Below, piece after piece: positions 12,258 to 24,250 of a DNA stretch of 64,000 nucleotides (positions within the stretch are counted from its first letter, which is position 1; each line of letters starts with the position of its first letter). A model generated the notes under the pieces. The model worked only from the letters and a program-made list of their open reading frames with translations, did not search any database and was not told the DNA's origin. Location of the stretch: NCBI GenBank assembly GCA_004154925.1, contig QJNS01000273.1, positions 37,010 through 101,009 of the forward strand. Direction: 5' to 3'. This DNA comes from Monosporascus cannonballus. Taxonomy: Eukaryota; Ascomycota; Sordariomycetes; Xylariales. The position numbers were made by a program, and so were the translations under genes.

Positions 12258-13620
12258 ATAGACTTGTCTAGCTTCAACGGTGTCGAGTATGACGTCGAAA
12301 GCAACGTAGCCGTGATAGGCGCTGGGTCGAAATGGGGTGCGGTGTATAGTCAACTCGAGAAGTACAACGTCACTGTGGTCGGCGGAAGGGTCCTGGACGT
12401 AGGCGTAGGCGGCCTGATCCTCGGGGGTGAGCTTCATGACCACTTTGGTTGCCCCTTGTTATTATCCTGTGTAGGATCTAACCAGCATTAAGGTGGCCTC
12501 TCCTATCTCTCCGATCTTTACGGGTTTGCGTGCGATAACGTTGTCAATTTCGAAGTATCCATTCTCAAACTCCGAGAAGCTTGGTAATACGCTGATGGAT
12601 CCTCAGGTCATCCTTGCCGATGGCTCGCTCGTCAATGCTAATGCTGAGTCTCATACAGACTTGTTCTGGGCCCTGAAGGGTGGAGGTAATAACTTTGGTA
12701 CGTTGCGAGACGGTTATTCCGGGTTGACGTTACTAACTTGTCTCATCACAGGCATCGTGACATCGTTCACATTATCCACGTATCCCCTGCCCAAGGTTTG
12801 GGGCGGAGTCAAGGGGTACTCATGGGGGGACCTACCTCTGGTGCACGCCTCCATGCTTGAATACCAATCGAACCCACAGAAAGACCCATATGCGAATCTC
12901 ATGCTTCAGGGTTTTCCAATCAATGGGACTCTGGGGGTTATGCTGAGCATGGTCTACCTGAAGCCGGACGAGTCACCGCCTGCCTTCGAACCCTTTTACT
13001 CCATCAGTACAACCATGGACTCAATGAAGACTTCGACGTACTATGAGTTGCTTGCTTCACAAGGCTCCGTGGACTTGCCTCGGTAAATTTCCAACCTAAC
13101 CTGACACCACCCCTAAGTTGGGGCTGATAGCAATGGCAGGATTGACCTGTACACCACGAGCTTCACGCCGAACGAGGCGCTTTATCGCTCGTTGGATAGC
13201 ATTGTCACCACGTCTCACTCTTTAGAAGAAGTCAAGTCGGTCACGGCGGGGTCCCTAGCGCTCGGCTTCCAACCCATCTCGTCGACCGCAATCGAGGCTG
13301 GATACGCGCGAGGTGATAACGCCCTCGGTCTTGAGGCAGTTAACCAGACATGGTACGTCATCGATGTGGGCTGGTACTGGCCAAGTGATGATGACTTTGT
13401 TCGCGTTGCCACCGAAGACATGATAGGCCAGGTCGAAAAGGCGTCAAAGGCCGAAGATAGCCATGTCCATTACCTGTTCAAGAACGACGCGAATCATGAA
13501 CAGGATGTCATCGGGTCTTACGGGGAGGAGAACGTGCGAAGGCTCAGAGATGCACAAGCCAAGTATGACCCGGACCGCGTGTTCCAGAAACTGATGCCAG
13601 GCGGCTGGAAGCTGTCATAA
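12258..13620 (+). pseudogene. FAD-linked oxidoreductase (berberine bridge enzyme-like), N-terminally truncated
   Basis: Five exons join in frame: 12258-12426, 12493-12554, 12607-12697, 12752-13082 and 13140-13620 (377 codons left). Introns are 12427-12492 (GTGAGC...AAG), 12555-12606, 12698-12751 (with a perfect TACTAAC) and 13083-13139. The reading starts inside the PCMH FAD-binding fold (IDLSSFNGVEYD), then shows VVGGRV..GVGGLILGGGLSYLSD, NANAESHTDLFWALKGGGNN and FGIVTSFTL. It ends in the BBE C-terminal motif YDPDRVFQKLMPGG. Family members are usually 470-500 residues. Missing are the signal peptide and the first ~110 residues, including the GGGH-type segment that anchors FAD. Only an intron 3' end precedes the first exon, so a deletion up to the neighbouring methyltransferase promoter is inferred. 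All remaining exons are intact, so the loss may be fairly recent, or the gene may be chimeric. Confidence 0.85.
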
Positions 13621-15541
13621 GTCAGACCACCACCGCCAGGCTCCCGGAGACTTCAACGCATCTGTATCATAAGTGTCGTTTTATTTCTTGACTGTTCGCG
13701 GCTACTATACTCACATTTAGATCCTTTCCTTCCCCAAATCCGATAATGGAATCACAATATACGACGCGAGATAGACAGGTAGACAGATAGAATACATTTC
13801 ATACTACTTGGCTTTGCGCTTACCTTAAGGAACTTTATTATTCTTCTGTTCCCACCTATCCTTTCAGTACACAGTGCGAGCCTTGTCTTAATCTGCGCTT
13901 CGAATCGGCTTCTCTAACATTAACACGCGCGTGGACTATTGTGACGGGCTGTATTTACAGGTACCTTAAGGTGGCGGAGAGCAAATGCATTCATTGTTAG
14001 GCTGAAGATGGGAGAGAACAACCGCTAACTTGGTGGAAGTGTCGTATCTTACGAGACTGAGCTCGTGTGGAGACGCCGTAGTAACGGGTCGGCTCGTTCC
14101 AACCATGTTCCTGACGGCCTTTGGCCACAACTACATCTTCTTTAGTCTCGTTAGGGCGAAGACGAGCCATAGCTGAGAATGGCACCAATTACTGAAGGGA
14201 CTTGGAATGTGCGTCTTAGGTCCACCATTAACCTTATCCGTGGACGCATGTGCGTGGAATTGATCCATCTTCCTAAGCACTTTGCTTTTACAACTCTCAA
14301 GGCGACCTGGGTGAGAAAACATCAAGGAAGGAGATGGATAAGGGTGCTTTCCTTCATCCGATGTGACTGCTACGATTTCGGCTTCCCGTTGCACGTTGGC
14401 CTTGTAGATTCTGTCGTTGCATTCTCGCAGGGTCGATAGCACTGCGTTGAGATGATACGCCACCTCATGAAGCGGGCAGACAAATCGTTAAAGAAGACTT
14501 CTCTGGAATCATGTGCCTCCCCCAGAAAACTCCCGCTTCACCGGGGGATCATATGTTATTTGCTGGTTTGTTCTGGGCGACTTCGTGGCCTCTAGGTCGC
14601 CCTGGGCGACGCCCTATTCCGTGGTTGTACCACCAAGCCAGCAAATTCCGAAGCTGTCTTGGAAAAGGGGGCCCCCCTTTCTGTTGGGCAGCAATATCGG
14701 AGCCTAAAGCCCTATATCAGTGGAACACCCACAACAAGTGGGATCAACGCTTCCTAGCTTCCTACAAGTCAATATAACCTCAAGAGCTGTGCAGCTGCTC
14801 CTTAGTAAGTATGACAGAAGCTAATGGGCAAAAGAGGAGGTTATGGCTGCCCTTTTCGTGGTTATGGGTCTGATGCTGAGATGGGTAGCTCATTTCCAAG
14901 GTTATTAATAAAAGCTGCCGAAGGACCCCTACTACGCGTCCTGGTGCTGTTGCGGGATCACGGGGACTCGACCGTCCAAACCCCCCGCCTCGCGTCCGAT
15001 GTTATCGGGATTATGAGTGACCGCCAGCACCAAGATCTCCAGCACTCCGCTCTTTGCCGCGTTCATCTGAGATAGGGAGTGGATTTGTCTGTTTGGTACG
15101 GCGCGGGTCCTGGTCACCCGCAGCCACGTCTGCCCTGGTGCTCGGTGGTGGTTTCAAGAGGCCCAGCCCAAAGCCTGGGCCTTGAAGCGGTCAAATTGGC
15201 TAGATTCGTGTTGCGAATAAAAGACACAATTCACCTCTGAGTACCAAGCCTGTTCTTCACAAGTTACCAAGTGGACGAGATGCCTTCGGCAAGGGGGTGA
15301 ATCCCCGGAATCACTTATGGATAGCAGATCAGTCGTTAAGCGGCGTATGTACAGCAGGGCAGGTGCACAACATGCAGGCATTCGTGATTTCGTGATAACT
15401 TTGAACAGAATTCCATTCATCACCCATACATGGGCTATCCTCGGGGCCAATCCCACCAAGTCAGGCTATATTATACATCGATGGTCTCGCGGGCCACATC
15501 CTCCGTGAGTCGAACATCACTACCCCCCCCGCTACTCTCGT
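13621..15541. other. Intergenic, no confident gene
   Basis: It begins with the 3' region of the oxidase. Two minus-strand frames look faintly protein-like: 14463-14131 (motif YHLNAVLSTLRECNDRIYKA) and 15117-14932 (motif GGLDGRVPVIPQQHQ). Neither has a supportable start or splice pattern, and the opposite strand is also open at both. Confidence 0.4.
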
Positions 15542-15830
15542 CTATTTCTTGTCCGTAGAGGGATCTTGTGTCTTGCCGAACTTCCACTCAAGCGCATCGT
15601 CGAGGGCGCCCTTGGGGTTCGAGGACAAGGCCTACTCTCGCGTTAGTGCACACGTTCGTTTCGTCACTTCGAAGGGAACATTAATGCAGACATACGTCCA
15701 GCTGGTCGTGGAGCTTGTTCTCCTTGTTGGGTGCCTTGTCGGTACCGTGGCCAGAGGCAGGTACCTCATTCATCTGCCTACCGGTCTGTCTCTCGGGGGG
15801 AGGGGATTGACGGCCTTCACCAGACGGCAT
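15542..15830 (-). CDS. Small conserved fungal protein, 74 residues, two exons
   Basis: Exon 1 is 15830-15696 (45 codons from an ATG). The intron is 15695-15632 (64 nt, donor GTATGT, branch CACTAAC, acceptor GAGTAG). Exon 2 is 15631-15542 (29 codons plus TAG). Both junctions are phase 0. The product is hydrophilic and charged, with motifs SPPPERQTG and APNKENKLHDQLD in exon 1, and SSNPKGALDD then EWKFGKTQ in exon 2. It has no membrane segment or signal peptide. From memory, short ascomycete proteins of unknown function share the 'P.GEGR.SP..Q.G' start and the 'L.SNPK..L.D....KF.K' end, which supports a real gene. Its function is unknown. A 129-codon frame on the opposite strand is a shadow. 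Confidence 0.75.
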
Positions 15831-17405
15831 TGTGATGGATTTATTGGTCAGTATGCGCGGAATGTAGATGTAGGTACTGTTCAGTCACAGAAGCGTCAGC
15901 CAGTCAATCAGGCTCTGGAGGAGGAAAGGCCTTTATGATGATGACCTTGTGGCAGAGATAGACTTACTATTTAGTCAGGATTGTTGCTGGATGATTCCTA
16001 GAAGTTGTCGGAACAAGACAGGTTCAAGGCAATTGGATAGCGCTAGAAGGAGTTAAATACGAAACTCAAGGCATCCGGGGCATATGACAAACAATCCTAC
16101 GTGGAGACGCGTATGCCAATAGCACATGCGATGTCCACTACTGCAGCTCAACACAAAATATCGCAGTTTGACATCACAGTTGATCTCTTCAACTCGATGC
16201 CGTCATATCTCCATAATCAACCGACTTACGTCATAAGGGGCCACTTGCCGTCAGCGTGCAGTTACCGCAGTGGGGGTACTCGGCTCCAGTTTATCTAATC
16301 GAAGCTTCATCGTTGCGCTCTCCAGTCACCTCACGTTAGACGCGACACTTCTCGGCACATGGTCATTGCATTTTTCTGCTGGCATTCGAACTCTTTGTGG
16401 CGGTACTATACTTTGAAGATTGACGAGAATTCTAGGGCAGGATGCTTATTCCCACTTCTTTAGTAAGTTTCTGAACGGCGATGAAGTTTCAATGTCTAGC
16501 ATCTGGTACGAGCTGACGGGGAGGGGTTAGAAGTGAATCGTCGCATTTTCAAGGAACTTACCCGGGGCTGGGCCCAAGGGGGTCGACGCCCGGCTGGATC
16601 GGGTAGTTGTGCAGCCCTAGGGGTCGGTGTGGAATCCCGGAGCATTGATTAGAGTCGAGGCTGGAGACACAAGGCTCCCTAGTTTGGTAGAATATGTACA
16701 GCCGAGGAGCTTCTGCTGGAAGATAACGGACATCCCGCCCAAGTTGGGCTATGGAACAAGGGCTAGCTTCGACTCTTCGGGCTGAAAGAGAGAGGCATTT
16801 GCGGACTTCAAACTGAGCCTCGAATGCCTATTCCGCATCTAACCACAGCAACGTCGGCTTGATTCATGGCTTTCTACGGCGACCGGATCAGGACTCGATT
16901 ACCAGAACGCGGTGACTTGGGTCTTTCGAAGAGGCGGGAAGCCACGACAAGTCCAGCCGTGCCCCATCCGATAATTATAAAGGGAAGCGGACGGCCGGAG
17001 TTCTCTGTGGCTTCGATTAGTCTTTAGATTGTACTGAATCCTCGGCAAAGGGTGTCGGGGTATGGGGGCCCTTGGAGGTTAGATATTCTACCTGCCGTCC
17101 TTCTCTCGCATGTGGTATGCTGGACTATTCTACTAGTGTCGTCCCACGGTATCACAAAATACGGTTCATGGCGTCACGGAATTCTCTCCCTGCGACGTAC
17201 GGACAGAGCTACTTGGAAGTAAAACATTCCTGGACTGATAGACTAGAGGAGGATAGGAGGACGATTCGTGAATCATATGTGGTGGTCAACAACATATGTA
17301 GTAGGTAGGAAGCTTTGGGGACGGGATAGTGACATACAGCACGGCCCGGGGCCGTTATCTACTCTGCTCGTGGGCCAACTCCGGGGTTGTGATCCGACCC
17401 ATAGC
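15831..17405. other. Intergenic, no supportable gene
   Basis: Only short frames are open. A plus-strand frame from an ATG at about 16753 looks faintly coding but meets a TGA after 21 codons and has no usable donor. Confidence 0.4.
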
Positions 17406-17435
17406 GGGGGGGGGGGGGGGGGTGCNNNNNNNNNN
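17406..17435. other. Assembly gap with homopolymer
   Basis: Seventeen G (17406-17422), then TGC, then ten N (17426-17435). The G run probably stopped the assembly. Order and distance across the gap should not be trusted. Confidence 0.95.
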
Positions 17436-17632
17436 GTAACTCTTACCAACATTAGAGAGGACTGAAGGCATGGGATAGTAATAGCATGATAATAAGTTCG
17501 GATCATACGGTGACGCGGTGGAGGTAAGAGACAAGTGACGAAACCGGGGGGAGATACCTAGTATCATGAACATGCAATCAAGCTGCGACATTAAGGTATG
17601 CTGAAAATAGGTCGAGATCTGTCAGCTAGCAG

Positions 17633-17733
17633 GGGGTGCTCTAGCACCCCATATACGGAAGATTCCCTCTGATCGGAACATATATGTTCCGGGACTAGAT
17701 CACCTTGAAAGTGCAGTGCGCGTTCTAGAGCAC
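17633..17733. repeat. Cluster of palindromes
   Basis: GGGGTGCT-CT-AGCACCCC occupies 17633-17650. A perfect 18-bp palindrome, CGGAACATATATGTTCCG, occupies 17674-17691. GTGCTCTAG (17636-17644) recurs inverted as CTAGAGCAC at 17725-17733. They sit just outside the AT-rich block, about 200 bp before composition drops. They could be termini of an unrecognised small element or simple cruciform-forming sequence. Confidence 0.6.
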
Positions 17734-18019
17734 TTGCAACTAGTCATCAATACACACACACAACTGATATCCCTTATATCTGACAAGATCTTCCCTCTAG
17801 GACGGTTGGATTAAATCACTCTTGTATACCTCAACAAGTGGGGTTATTCCCATCTACTATGATGTTAGGGGTAATTTTTATTACACGATTGGTATTCTAG
17901 CTAGGAGACCCACCTAATAATAACCTACCTTGGATTAGCGCATTTTACGAGTACTTTGCAACAACTTTTTTACTTCTGATTTTTATTATTAATATTTAAA
18001 GTTATACAGAACAGAAAAT

Positions 18020-18245
18020 ATAGCTTAATATTTCGTATACCTCTCTTAAGCGTTAATAACCGCCTAATAACGCGTAGGTATATTTTTAACAAATTTAATA
18101 ACCATTTCTTAGAGACCGTTTCCCAGGCTTTATTAACGTATTGGCAAAGATTATCGTATAAAGGTTTTTTTCGAGTTTCTATTTGTTTTTTATATAATTC
18201 TTTATCTAGTTCTATGCGATTTCGATTAGGTTAAGGTCGAGCGAA
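18020..18245 (-). pseudogene. Tc1/mariner-type transposase, C-terminal piece
   Basis: Read on the minus strand across the family-1 insertion (from 26092 to 18245), the text gives WPSYSLDLNLIEIA then a stop-ridden W.W.KNYI, the classic 'WP.YSPDLNPIE..W' block around the last acidic residue of the DDE/D catalytic triad. The rest, in a neighbouring frame, matches the family's C-terminus (LYDNLCQYVNKAWETVS, then LLNLLKIYLRVIRRL). Stops replace Gln or Trp codons and at least one frameshift is present. The element is RIP-damaged and dead. Fungal Ant1-like elements of the Tc1 superfamily are the closest kind I know. Confidence 0.75.
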
Positions 18246-18451
18246 TGTGAGAATACAGCCTCTATGAGGATAAGGCTGGTAGCCGACCAGCCACCGATTA
18301 GCCACCGACCCACTTACTAATATAAATCCACCATCTGGCAGCTAATAGGAAACGCCAGATGGAAATAACCTAATATACTTATTTCTTGGAATCTGTTTTA
18401 CGACTGGTTAAAAATTACCTTATCTAATTTATAGTTATCTATTATTTTACA
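18246..18451 (+). repeat. 5' LTR of family-1 copy 1
   Basis: 206 bp, TGTGAGAATACAG...TTTTACA. It holds a TATAAAT box at about 18320 and an inverted repeat CATCTGGC/GCCAGATG around a 14-nt loop. Its outer half is almost free of RIP; its inner half is not. Confidence 0.92.
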
Positions 18452-18466
18452 ATTTTTTTATCTGCT

Positions 18467-21400
18467 ATAAAAAATAACATAATAATTACCAAAAATAAAG
18501 TTCGCCAATTATAAAATGAACTTAAGTTATTAGTTGAAAAAACCGCCGATCGGAACCCAACCAACAAACGATCGATTACGGTACGGGAATAAGCGAAAAA
18601 GTTTATAACGAAGCCTTAATGAGCAGAAAATTATGGTTCCCGGAATCCCGAATTACCTTATATATATAATTGTTACGGATCTCCGAGTAGACCCGTTCTG
18701 GAGGCCCCAGGGCTGCAGAAAAGGGAAAAGCTCCACACTCTAAGTCACGTGACTTAGAGTGATCTAACTGATCTATTAGATCACACAGATCACTGTGATC
18801 TGGGTGATCTAACAGATCTAAGAGATCAGTAGCACACCAGTAGAATGGAAGAAGGTATAAGACTTCAGGTTCCCTATGTAAATAGCCACCTACTTAGTTT
18901 CGCTCCTTAGCTATCAATCTAAGCTCTTAATCAAGAGGCAACTGCACCGTTCTCTAATTGAGGGAAAAGTCTTTAAATCTCTTTAACGAACAGACCACTG
19001 AATTATTCCTTCGTCTTATTGTTACCTGCAAATCAAGACCCCATTTCGGATACTGCTCATACCTCCAGGTGGATGTATGACAGGTTCGTTACAATAATAA
19101 AGATACATTCCGATAATTATTAATTAAATAATCGGAAAACGGGCGTAATATAACGAACGCGTTCCGGAATTTAAAATAAAAAAGGGTTAAACAATTTAAT
19201 AATAACAAAATTTTGGAAATTATTCGTTAACAAAACGAATAATATTCGGAATTATTCCGATAATTAGCCGAATATTAAGTAATAATATAAGTTAAAAAAA
19301 ATAAAACTTTATAAAATAATTGCGATATCGTCGTAAAAGCTTAAAGGCGATAAATAAGTACTATATTATAATTATTCGAAACTTTCCGAATATGCGTTAA
19401 TTAAAAAAAAAGATTAAATAAAAGTTATTACGAAAACTTATGCCGAAAAATTAAGGCAAAATACCTTTATTTATATTTAATGGGTTATAAGTTATATAAA
19501 CGTTATTATTATAAACGTTTAATAATTATATTATATTATATTTAATTATTTTAATTACGAAAAAAATTAAAAATAAAAGATTTATAGATTTTTATTAAAA
19601 ATGGCCATATAAATTTTAATTTTTTTAATAAGGAATATAAGGAATAATTTATAAAATTACGATAATAATCCGATTAATTATTATTGGATTTTTACGTTAA
19701 ATAAAGGTTTCTGGTTTATAAAATAAAGTTTACGGATATTTTTAATTCGGAAAATAATCGGAATAATAAATTTTTTATTTTTAATTACTTTTATAAATTA
19801 ATATTAAGGTTACGAAATACCTTATTACAAAAAAACGTTAAGTTAAAACGAATTAATAACGTAATAAATAAAATAAAATATTATTAAGACGTTTAGAAAA
19901 AGGCGAAAAAAAAAGCCAATTATTTTCCGTTAAAAGTATTAATAAGGATAAATAATTTTGTTTTAACGTTTTCGGAAAAAGAAATTCTTAAAATAAATTA
20001 AAAGTACCGTATAAAAATAATAAGGACCGTAAGCGTTTTTATATTCGGAAAATAAATAATTATTAATTTAATTCCGATTAAAATAAATCCGTACGATTTA
20101 ATACTTTTAATTTTTATAAAGATTTATTTAAATATTATAATAATAAGAAATTAAGTTATAAAAATGTAAATTATAAATTAAAAAGGGATTCGAAAATTCT
20201 ATTATCCCGATTATACGGAAACCAATTTTTAAAAGCTGTATAAAACGTTATAATATATAACGACGAATTAAATTAATTTTTAGACGTAAACCCAAAAAAG
20301 AAATCGGAATAAACGTATACGTTTAATTTATTTCGGCTAATAATTATAAAACGGTTAAAATAAAGCTATTTTTTAAAAAAAGGGTATTTATTAAAAGAAA
20401 TACGGGGAATATAGCAATACAAATAAATATAAATACCGGAATATAAGTAAATATTATAAGTAAAAAATTAATAAAGAAATTTAATTTTTAATTAATTTCC
20501 GTAAATATTTCGGGCTTTATTAACGTTAACGATACGTATATTAAGTATTATAGAATTTACGAAATTTTTATTAGCATAATAAATAATAACGGGAATAAAT
20601 AAAAATTTAAATAAATTTATTTTGTAATACGCCGTAATCGGAAAACGCCTAATTTCTTATTATCTAAACCCGGAATAAATAAATTAAGGATTTTGCTAAA
20701 TATAATTATATGTTAATAGTTATACGGATTATTAAAAGAAATCGATAAATAAAAAATTATAAATTTAGTATTTTTTGGTAACTAAATTTATACCGTTAAT
20801 TTAATAAATTTAGCCGAAAAATTAAATATCCCGGAATTCGGGGAATAATAAAAATAAAAAATAACCGACTTTTTTGTATATTTAAAGAATTTCCGGCGAA
20901 TATATTCCGAAAAAACAGGAAAAAAATACTTTAGTTATTAGGGGTGAAATATATAATAAACTTAATTTTAAAGAAAACGCCTTAATTCGGCTTAATTTAT
21001 TTTATTTTAAAGATTTAAAGGAAAATATTCGAAAAATATATCCGAAAAAACCCAAAAGTAAGCCAAATACGTTATTCGAAAACGGACGTAAAGGTATTAA
21101 TATTATTTATGCTTAAGAAAAACGGTAATTTCCGATTATATATTAATTATAAAAGGTTAAATCGAATAACGATAAAAAACCGATATCCTTTATTTTTAAT
21201 TTTAAAAATAATAAATTGCTTAAAGTTAATTAAGGTATTTTCGAAAATTAATTTTAAAAATATTTATTATCGTATTAAAATTAAGAAAAATAATTAATAA
21301 AAAATTATTTTCCGAATGCGTTATAAGTAATTTAAATATATAATTATATTATTTGGCCTTATTAATACGTTAATTATATTCTAGATTTATATATATAAAA

Positions 21401-24250
21401 TATTAACTAGATTAATTAATTATATATATGTAATATATTTAAATAATATAATTATTTATTCGAATAACGAAAAAAATATACGAAATATTTTTAATTAATT
21501 TACGAATAATCATTATAATATTAATTATTTATTATAATATTTAAATACGAATTTTTTTTTAAAAAAAATAATATTTTTAAGATTTATAATTAATATTTAT
21601 AATTTGGAAATAAACCGCCGATAGGTTAATATTATTAAGATATGGTTAAAATTAAAATTAATTTATAATATATAAATATTTTTAAGATTTACGAATTTTT
21701 ATCGGAAATTTATTACTTATTATTTACGTATTATTAAATTTATTATTAGGCTTTTAAAAAAGGCGTAAAGCAAAAAAAAAATAGCAAAATTCCGGTAACC
21801 CGAAAAAGTTAAAAGGGCGTTTTAAAACTTAAAAAATATTTTTTAATTAACGACCATTTTCCGATATTGCGATAACGTTAAAAATACCAGGGTTAAAATA
21901 AACGCCTTAATAAAAATTATATTAAGGATATTTTTATAAAAATACGGAAAATATTAGCGCTTAATTATATATTAATTACGAAAATTAAGTTTAACCGAAA
22001 AACGGTAAGTATAAAATAATAAAAATTATTAACAATTATAAAAAACTTAAAATATTAATAATAATATTTTAAAAGTACGGAAAAAATTTCTTAATATTTA
22101 TTAATTATATAACGTTAAAAAATATAATAAAGGCGCCGGCGTATAACCTTAAAGGAAAATTAACTGAATAAATTTATTATTTTACGTAATTTGATTTTAA
22201 GATTTAATATTAACTAAATATCGTTAATCCGGCAAATAGGTTATTTAAACGTCCGGATTATATATTAAGGGAAATCACGTATAAAAACATAATTTTTACG
22301 TTATTTAAAAAATTAGGATTTACGAATAATATGTTAAAAAACGTACGGAAAACGATCGTAAATATAAAACGTAATTTAAAGTATTATAAAAAGGTAAAAA
22401 ACCTTATAAAAATAACGCAAAATTCGTTCATTATAAAATTCCTAAATAAATTTTAAATAACGAAAATTTAAATAATTATTATTTACGTAAAAAAAGCGGA
22501 AAACCTTTATTATACGATCGTAAAAAATTTTCGAAAAAAAAAATTAAAAAATTATATATTTGCTAAACTTATTGCTTACAAATAACAATATAAATACAAA
22601 TTATAATAATAATATGATTAACGGTTAAATAATAATAACCATAAATTACGATTATATTACGATCGGATTCCGAAAAATTTAAGAAAAACGAAATTAATAT
22701 TAATGTTATTATTTATAATTAATACGTTTTATGTTTTTTAGCGAAAAAACTAGCGAAAAACGAAACGGTATTTTAATTAAAAATTTTCCGATAATTTTAC
22801 GATTAAGTTCGAAAGTTATAAATTAAAAATTTAAATATTATAAAGTTAATACGAATAATTAAACGTTAAGCTAAAATAAAAAAAGGATATTTTTTGGATT
22901 TAAATAAGATTTTATATTATCAAAATAAATTCGTAATTCCGTTATAAGGTATTTTACGAAAATAATTAATTAATTAATATTATAATAATTTAAAAGCAAA
23001 ATATATAAAATATATATATACGTTAAAATTAATAATTAAAAAATTTTATTGGAAAAATATAACAAACGATATCCGAAAATATATTAAGTAATATCTGAAT
23101 TATTAAAATATAATAAAGTTATATTATAAATTATATGGATAATTATAGTTTTTATCGTTATTTAAATAATTTGTTTAAGAAATCTTATTAAATTTTATTA
23201 CCGGATTTTTTAAAAGCTTAAATTTAAATAAATTAAAATACGACGTAATCCTGGTAATTATTAACCATTTTATGAAATTAAGATTATTTATTTTTACGGT
23301 TAAAACCTTAACCGTAACCAAATTAACCCGATTATTTTATAATAAAATTAAATATAAATTTAATATATTAATTGGAATTGTTAACGATAAAAATAAATTA
23401 TTAACGAATTAATTTTAAACGGAATTTTATAAGAAACAAAAAATAAAACGGCAAATGTTAACTATTTATTATCTATAAATTAATAAATAAAGGGAATATA
23501 TTTATTAAACTTTAAAATATTATTTCCGTAATTACGTTAATAAATATTAAAATAATTAAATAAAGTTATTACAAAATGCGGAATTTATATATAATAATAT
23601 GCAAAACGTATTTACCGGCCGTTTTCCGTTCGAAACCTTATATAAATATTATTTAAAAATAATAAAATATTTTTTATAAAAATTTAAAAAATAAATATAA
23701 GAAATTAAAGAACGTTTCGAAAAAATAGCGGTTATTCGTTAAATAATATATAAATATTAGGAAAAAATAATAATAATCTAGAAAAAATATTATAATTAAC
23801 GTTATACGCCTATAAAATTTTAATTAAGGTAATAAATAAATTTATTAATTAAAAATTTTAAATTTAAAAATAAAAAATTAATATTTATTTATATCCGGGT
23901 TACGATTAAGGAATAAATAAGGTTTTAAATATATAAAATAATACTTTTTATTAAATATTAACAAATATATAATATATTTTTAATATTTTTATTAAAACCA
24001 AAATATAATCGGAAACCAAGCAATATTTAAATAATATTACCGGACTTAATAAAGAAATAAAAAAAATAAATAATAAAAAATATTATTTGTTACCGAAATA
24101 ACCGAAAATAATACGAATATTTAATTAAATAAAAAAGCTAGCCTGCCGAATATAATACGTAAAAATTTCGAAAATATTTTAAATACGTATTTAAAATATT
24201 ATAATATTATAAAAAGAAAATTAAATACGTATATAAAAAATAAGATAATT
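18467..24250 (+). pseudogene. gag-pol of family-1 copy 1, RIP-inactivated
   Basis: The gag start, ATG in copy 2, is ATA here at 18467, only 15 nt past the LTR. Reverse transcriptase is readable at about 21,060-21,480: LYINYKRLNRI, then a catalytic box that reads YLNNIIIYS where YLDDIIIYS is expected, so both catalytic Asp are lost (GAC to AAC). The RNase H and integrase zones follow, with the integrase phrase KLTRLFYNKI and a decayed 'TDGQTE' block near 23,300-23,500. A chromodomain lies at about 24,100-24,200 (YLIK.KS.PAEYNT). Stops fall at former CAA, CAG and TGG codons throughout. Family: Ty3/gypsy chromovirus. The protein cannot be made. Confidence 0.85.
18671..19093 (+). mobile_element. 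Solo LTR of family 2, subtype b
   Basis: 423 bp, TGTTACGG...GTTCGTTACA, with target duplication ATAAT (18666-18670 and 19094-19098), inserted in the gag of family-1 copy 1. It is nearly RIP-free although both flanks are heavily mutated. It carries a perfect 26-bp palindrome centred on CACGTG (18736-18761) and a string of inverted GATCT words (18760-18830). Confidence 0.92.

Noticed and set aside
16753..16920. Short plus-strand frame starting MEQGLASTLRAERERHL
   Set aside because: It stops after 21 codons, and no donor exists to splice it to the open frame beyond.
17406..17435. G run plus N stretch as a biological G-quadruplex or boundary element
   Set aside because: It directly abuts an assembly gap, so run length and context are not reliable.
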